Below, piece after piece: positions 59,852 to 64,000 of a stretch of DNA of 64,000 nucleotides. The stretch comes from Flavobacterium sp. YJ01. GTDB taxonomy: Bacteria > Bacteroidota > Bacteroidia > Flavobacteriales > Flavobacteriaceae. The stretch spans positions 3,286,001 to 3,350,000 of the forward strand of contig NZ_CP119757.1 of NCBI RefSeq assembly GCF_029320955.1. The letters are read 5' to 3'. The position numbers and the translations under genes are program-made. The stretch's first letter is position 1. Each line of letters begins with the position of its first letter. The notes under the pieces are model-generated. The model searched no databases and was not told where the DNA came from. It saw only the letters and a program-made list of their open reading frames with translations.

Positions 59852-60613
59852 ATGCAGCAAAACAATACAACAACTTTTATTTTTTTAGCAATTCTGCTAT
59901 TGCTCATCATCATCATTTGTTTTATGATTTATCAATTAATGCAAATCAAAAAAGCAAAAGACGATGCTGAAAAAAGTTTTTATGCTTTAGAATCTAAAGT
60001 AAACGATTTGCAGTTGGAGAATTTAGAATCAAAATTAAATCCGCATTTGTTTAAGAATATTTTAAATTCGATTCAGTCGCACGCTTATCAAACCTATTTT
60101 GCTTTAGACAAACTGGCAAATGTTCTGGATTATATTTTATACGAAAGCAAAAAGAAATTCGTAACGGCAAAAGAAGAAATCAATTTTGCATTGAATTTAA
60201 TCGAAATCAATAAAATAAAAATAAGTCCGCTTTTCGAGTTGAAAATCAAAACCAATATTAACGAAGACGATAAATTATACGATCAGCCTTTGTTGGCGCC
60301 TTTGATTTCTATTGATTTAATAGAAAACGCTTTTAAACATGCCGATCTTCAAAGTGCCGACGCTTTTATTTCGGTTGTTTTTGAGTTTAAAGACAACGCT
60401 TTTTTTATGACGGTTTCTAATAAAATCTCCGATAAAAAAGTATTAAAAAAGGAGCGAAGCGGTTTCGGACACGCGACTTTAGAACATAGACTTCGAATTA
60501 TCTACAAGAATAATTTTAAACTCGATAAGTTTGTAGAAAACGACATTTATATTGCACATTTAAAAATAGATTTACTTGAATACAAAACTGAAATGCTTGC
60601 TTCTGGACGATGA
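59852..60613 (+). CDS. LytS/YehU-type sensor histidine kinase
   Basis: A 253-residue kinase: one TM helix (FIFLAILLLLIIIICFMIY), then a His_kinase domain with the phosphoacceptor in SKLNPHLFKNILNSIQ (about 66-80), and a HATPase with IENAFKHAD and SGFGHATLEHRL. Overlaps the response-regulator gene by 38 bases. Unlike many LytS proteins it has no multi-TM sensor, so input may be cytoplasmic. Confidence 0.9.
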   Translation: MQQNNTTTFIFLAILLLLIIIICFMIYQLMQIKKAKDDAEKSFYALESKVNDLQLENLESKLNPHLFKNILNSIQSHAYQTYFALDKLANVLDYILYESKKKFVTAKEEINFALNLIEINKIKISPLFELKIKTNINEDDKLYDQPLLAPLISIDLIENAFKHADLQSADAFISVVFEFKDNAFFMTVSNKISDKKVLKKERSGFGHATLEHRLRIIYKNNFKLDKFVENDIYIAHLKIDLLEYKTEMLASGR

Positions 60614-61295
60614 GCTTCCGGGGTTGACTTATTTAAAAATGCTTTGCGAACAAATTCCAGAATTGGAAATTGTAAAGACATTTAACAATCCGCAGAAACT
60701 TTTGTCCGATATTCCCGAACTGGATTTTGATCTCTTAATTTCTGATATCGAAATGCCAGGAATGGATGGTTTGCATTTGGCTGAAATGCTGGACAATAAA
60801 CTGGTGATTTTCTGCACGGCGTATAAAGATTATGCTGCCGATGCTTTTAATATTGATGCAGTTGATTACATCACAAAACCTGTAAAACTGGAGCGTCTTC
60901 AAAAAGCGATTACGAAAGCTTTTGAGCGTTTTGATAAATCGGATAATTCAAAAAAATTTATTCAATTGAATACCGATAAAGGAAAAACACTTTTGTATTT
61001 CAATAAAATTCAATACATCACAACAGCGGCAAGCGATAGTCGTGATAAAACGGTTTTATTGGCAGACGGAAGTTTTCTGAATTTGAAAAATGTGAAATTC
61101 GATACGCTTTTAAAAGAATTGCCCGATGCCGATTTCTGCAGAATCAACAAAAAAGAAATTGTAGCTGTAAAGGCAATAAAATTCTTTAACCATAACGAAA
61201 TTGTGCTTCATCATTTAGAAGAAAATAATAAAAATACGGCTCTAATTCTGAGCGAAACTTATCGTTCTGATTTTTTGAAAAAGGTAAAATTATAA
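60576..61295 (+). CDS. LytTR-family response regulator
   Basis: A 239-residue regulator, most likely from TTG 60576 (inside the kinase gene): receiver domain with LISDIEMPGMDG phosphoacceptor, DYITKPVKLERLQ switch, and C-terminal LytTR DNA-binding domain (LNLKNVKFDTLLKELPDADF, then FCRINKKEIVAVKAIKFF). Paired with the LytS-type kinase. Confidence 0.9.
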   Translation: MNTKLKCLLLDDELPGLTYLKMLCEQIPELEIVKTFNNPQKLLSDIPELDFDLLISDIEMPGMDGLHLAEMLDNKLVIFCTAYKDYAADAFNIDAVDYITKPVKLERLQKAITKAFERFDKSDNSKKFIQLNTDKGKTLLYFNKIQYITTAASDSRDKTVLLADGSFLNLKNVKFDTLLKELPDADFCRINKKEIVAVKAIKFFNHNEIVLHHLEENNKNTALILSETYRSDFLKKVKL

Positions 61296-61408
61296 CTTAT
61301 TACAAAGTTTTTCCGACTTGTTACATACATTGAAAATTAGCTGGAAATTTGCTTTTTCACGTAAGACTCAGTTCTGATATTTGCGGCAATAAATCAAAAG
61401 AACGAGTT

Positions 61409-63679
61409 ATGAATAACATTAAAAACTCTGTATTTTACATTACAATTATTGGCGGTTTTACAGCGCTGATTTATTGGGTAATTTCAAAAGGTGTCGCATT
61501 AGAAGCGGGACGAAACATCGTTAAAAAACAAATCGAAAGCAACCATTGGAATGATTTTCTAGATTCTATGGTTCATAATTTACAGCATCCTTTAGCCATT
61601 TTATTGGCACAGATCGTAACCATCATTTTAGTTGCCCGTTTATTTGGATGGTTTTTTAGAAAAATTGGTCAACCGTCTGTAATTGGTGAAATGATTGCAG
61701 GGATTGTTTTAGGACCATCTTTGGTCGGAATGTATTTTCCAGAATTTTCAGCCGCTTTATTTCCAAAAGAATCTTTAGGGAACTTGCAATTTTTAAGCCA
61801 GATTGGTTTGATTCTTTTCATGTTTGTTATCGGAATGGAATTGGATCTTAAAGTGCTAAAAAATAAAGCGCATGATGCTGTTGTTATTAGTCACGCCAGT
61901 ATTGTAATTCCTTTCGCATTAGGATTAAGTTTAGCCTATTTTATATACCACACTTTTGCCCCAATTGGTGTTGAATTTTCTTCTTTCGGATTATTTATGG
62001 GAATTGCCATGAGTATAACTGCTTTTCCGGTTTTAGCCAGAATTGTTCAGGAAAGAGGAATGCAGAAAACAAAACTCGGTACTATTGCCATTACTTGTGC
62101 CGCTGCCGATGATATTACGGCTTGGTGTATTCTAGCAGTTGTAATTGCTATTGTAAAAGCGGGTTCGTTTACCAGTTCATTATACGTTATTGGTTTGGCG
62201 ATTCTGTATGTAATTGTAATGCTGAAAATCGTTCGTCCGTTCTTGAAACGTGTTGGAGATTTAAATGCAACTCGTGAAAGTTTGAATAAACCAGTTGTTG
62301 CGATTTTCTTTATTACACTTTTAATTTCGGCTTATGCTTCAGAATTAATCGGAATTCACGCTTTATTCGGAGCTTTCTTGGCGGGAGCAATTATGCCAGA
62401 AAACAGTAAATTCAGAAATATATTTATCGAAAAAGTAGAAGATGTTGCTATTATCGTTTTATTACCATTATTTTTCGTATTTACAGGTTTGCGAACACAA
62501 ATTGGCTTGCTGAATGATCCTGAATTATGGAAAATAACAGGATTAATTATTGCTGTTGCTGTTGCAGGTAAATTCTTTGGAAGTGCTCTAGCTGCAAAAT
62601 TTGTTGGGCAAAACTGGAAAGATAGTTTGTCTATCGGAGCCCTTATGAATACTCGCGGATTAATGGAACTTGTAGTTTTGAATATTGGTTATGATCTTGG
62701 CGTTTTGTCTACGGAGATTTTTACCATGATGGTTATTATGGCTTTGATTACCACTTTTATGACAGGTCCAGCTTTAGATTTTATCGGATTTATTTTTAAA
62801 GATAAAGAAACTGCCGTGCCTCAGGAAATTGGAAATAAGAGCAAATACAAAATTCTGCTTTCGTTTGCGACTCCAGAAAGAGGAAAAAAACTGCTTCAGA
62901 TTGCGAACAGTTTGGTTAAAAAACAGCCAGACAATTCGATTGTAACTGCAATGCATTTATCATTAAGTACAGAAATTCACTCTTTTGATGTAAAAGATCA
63001 TGAACGAAAAATGTTAGTTCCAGTTATAGAAGAATCTAATCGTTTGAATCAGAATGTTGTGAGTCTGTTTAAAGTTTCTAATGATATTGATACTGATATT
63101 ATTGATTCGGCAAATAATGGAGAATATGACTTGTTATTGATTGGTTTAGGACAATCTATTTTTGACGGAACTCTTCTTGGAAAAATTCTTGGATTTACAA
63201 CCCGAATTGTAAATCCAGATCGTCTAATTGATAAGTTTACAGGAAAAGAAGGTTTGTTTGAAAATAATCCTTTTGATGAAAGAACCCGTCATATTATTGC
63301 AAAAACTAAAATGCCGGTCGGTATTCTTATCGATAAAGATTTAGAAGAAATAAATCAGGTTTTTATTCCTATGTTCAGTAAAGAAGATGCGTTTTTAATA
63401 GATTATGCTAAAAAATTAATCAATAATAATGGTTCGCAAATTACAGTTTTAGATGCTAGCGGTGAAGTTAAAAATACCAGAGATATTCAGGAAACGATTC
63501 GATCTATAGAACAGATTGCTCCTAATCATATTATGATTATGAATGACAGAACAATTAAAAAAGAGTTTTTAGACGGTCAAGATTTAATGATTATCAGTTT
63601 AGACAGTTGGAAAAAACTAATCGAATCTCAAAGTACATGGTTGAACAATACGCCTTCGGTTTTGATCTTGAAACCGTAA
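61409..63679 (+). CDS. CPA2-family cation/proton antiporter with C-terminal Usp-like domain
   Basis: Start ATG 61409 (earlier codons lack support). A 756-residue membrane protein: 12-13 TM helices of the Na+/H+ exchanger fold (GEMIAGIVLGPSLVGMYFPE, CAAADDITAWCILA with the Asp pair, NTRGLMELVVLNIGYDLGVL), followed by a cytoplasmic C-terminal domain of about 270 residues with universal-stress-protein-like alpha/beta pattern. It follows the LytTR gene by 113 bases and may be one of its targets. Terminator follows at 63701. Confidence 0.9.
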   Translation: MNNIKNSVFYITIIGGFTALIYWVISKGVALEAGRNIVKKQIESNHWNDFLDSMVHNLQHPLAILLAQIVTIILVARLFGWFFRKIGQPSVIGEMIAGIVLGPSLVGMYFPEFSAALFPKESLGNLQFLSQIGLILFMFVIGMELDLKVLKNKAHDAVVISHASIVIPFALGLSLAYFIYHTFAPIGVEFSSFGLFMGIAMSITAFPVLARIVQERGMQKTKLGTIAITCAAADDITAWCILAVVIAIVKAGSFTSSLYVIGLAILYVIVMLKIVRPFLKRVGDLNATRESLNKPVVAIFFITLLISAYASELIGIHALFGAFLAGAIMPENSKFRNIFIEKVEDVAIIVLLPLFFVFTGLRTQIGLLNDPELWKITGLIIAVAVAGKFFGSALAAKFVGQNWKDSLSIGALMNTRGLMELVVLNIGYDLGVLSTEIFTMMVIMALITTFMTGPALDFIGFIFKDKETAVPQEIGNKSKYKILLSFATPERGKKLLQIANSLVKKQPDNSIVTAMHLSLSTEIHSFDVKDHERKMLVPVIEESNRLNQNVVSLFKVSNDIDTDIIDSANNGEYDLLLIGLGQSIFDGTLLGKILGFTTRIVNPDRLIDKFTGKEGLFENNPFDERTRHIIAKTKMPVGILIDKDLEEINQVFIPMFSKEDAFLIDYAKKLINNNGSQITVLDASGEVKNTRDIQETIRSIEQIAPNHIMIMNDRTIKKEFLDGQDLMIISLDSWKKLIESQSTWLNNTPSVLILKP

Positions 63680-63700
63680 AGTTTTAGAAATTTCATATAA

Positions 63701-63740
63701 AAAATCCCAAATTCTTGTTTGAATTTGGGATTTTATTTTT
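63701..63740 (+). terminator. Terminator after the antiporter gene
   Basis: AAAATCCCAAATTC and GAATTTGGGATTTT with a 6-base loop, T run after. Confidence 0.85.
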
Positions 63741-63754
63741 TCTATAATTCGTCT

Positions 63755-63867
63755 AGTTTGTCATTTCGACCGAAGGGAGAAATCACACTAGAAATTTCGT
63801 AAAGTATATTGTTTTCAATCTTTGTCAATATGCGAGTGTGATTTCTCGTTCCTCGAAATGACAAACT
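63755..63867. repeat. REP-like composite palindrome
   Basis: AGTTTGTCATTTCGA (63755-63769) pairs with 63853-63867, and GAGAAATCACACT (63777-63789) with 63835-63847. Same class as 40072. Confidence 0.8.
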
Positions 63868-63918
63868 TTGACTAAAAGTAAAAATTGTAGATTTTCTTTG
63901 TAGAATTATTGAAAGATC

Positions 63919-63955
63919 CTTATCCCGAAGCCTCGGGATCGCTCAGAAGGACAAA
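63919..63955. repeat. REP-like CCCGAAGCCTCGGGA element
   Basis: TCCCGAAGCCTCGGGA plus a CGCTCAG half. Related in design to the TCCCGATAGCTATCGGGA palindrome at 49305. Confidence 0.5.
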
Positions 63956-64000
63956 AGATGTAATAGCTTTGCGCTCTCATCAAAATTTATTTCCTAAAAT

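Noticed and set aside
61320..61370. A TGG...TTTGC element before the antiporter as a second sigma-54 promoter.
   Set aside because: The GG-GC spacing is about 6 bases instead of 10.

Overview
The window reads as chromosome of a Flavobacterium-type Bacteroidota. It is AT-rich and has the Bacteroidota promoter pattern (TTG, about 19-20 bases, TAnnTTTG). It also has many lipoproteins with short charged tails, a PID-CTERM-type sorting tag, PepSY-like periplasmic proteins, HAE3-type RND transport, methylmalonyl-CoA epimerase and dense intergenic palindromes ending in TGTCATTTCGA or CTGAGCGAAGTCGAAG. The species cannot be fixed from the sequence alone. No rRNA operon, CRISPR array or complete insertion sequence was seen.

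Layout. 1-4.6 kb: a cluster that looks like D-serine / D-amino-acid catabolism (DeoR-type regulator fragment, M19 dipeptidase, DSD1-like D-serine dehydratase, RidA, GntP/DsdX-type permease). 4.7-11.1 kb: omega-amidase, a large Ig-like lipoprotein, an overlapping pair of envelope genes and methylmalonyl-CoA epimerase. 11.27-19.9 kb: a CAU tRNA followed by an integrated element of about 8.6 kb bounded by a 13-bp direct repeat. The element has a tyrosine integrase at its right end, paired arm-type repeats at both ends, a serine recombinase, a small HUH-type replication protein, an excisionase-like HTH protein, an XRE regulator with a tandem operator, a DUF4238 protein, a membrane-anchored protein of unknown role, and secreted proteins, one split by an in-frame stop. 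20.0-21.5 kb: a convergent Vsr-like nuclease and C5 cytosine methyltransferase, just outside the element. 21.9-27.9 kb: a sorting-tagged small protein, then core genes ribE, pdxA, DUF177, rpmF, fabH, accB, accC. 28.2-33.9 kb: five tandem PepSY-like periplasmic protein genes behind a sigma-54-like promoter, a sigma-54 activator and a convergent hybrid histidine kinase. 34-57 kb: mainly housekeeping and envelope genes (S9 peptidase, FAD oxidoreductase, MtgA, LpxR-like, enoyl-CoA hydratase, QueD, LpxH-like, heptaheme cytochrome, MFS, RecJ, HopJ, RsmI, thymidine kinase, RpoN, AsnRS). 57-64 kb: an HAE3 transporter, a LytS/LytTR two-component pair and a CPA2 antiporter.

How the parts fit. RpoN (53.7 kb), an NtrC-family activator (30.0 kb) and a TTGGCAC element upstream of the PepSY array suggest a local sigma-54 regulon. 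In the D-serine cluster, the dehydratase would make 2-aminoacrylate, RidA would deaminate it, and the permease and dipeptidase would supply substrate. The element integrates into the tRNA 3' end, leaves the tRNA intact, supplies a new terminator, and has pushed the apparent original tRNA terminator to the right of attR. Two copies of a structured element of about 75 nt (39.7 and 56.8 kb) look like a conserved flavobacterial RNA or structured repeat. The most novel material is the cargo of the 8.6-kb element, the tandem operator, the split lipoprotein gene and the paired arm repeats.
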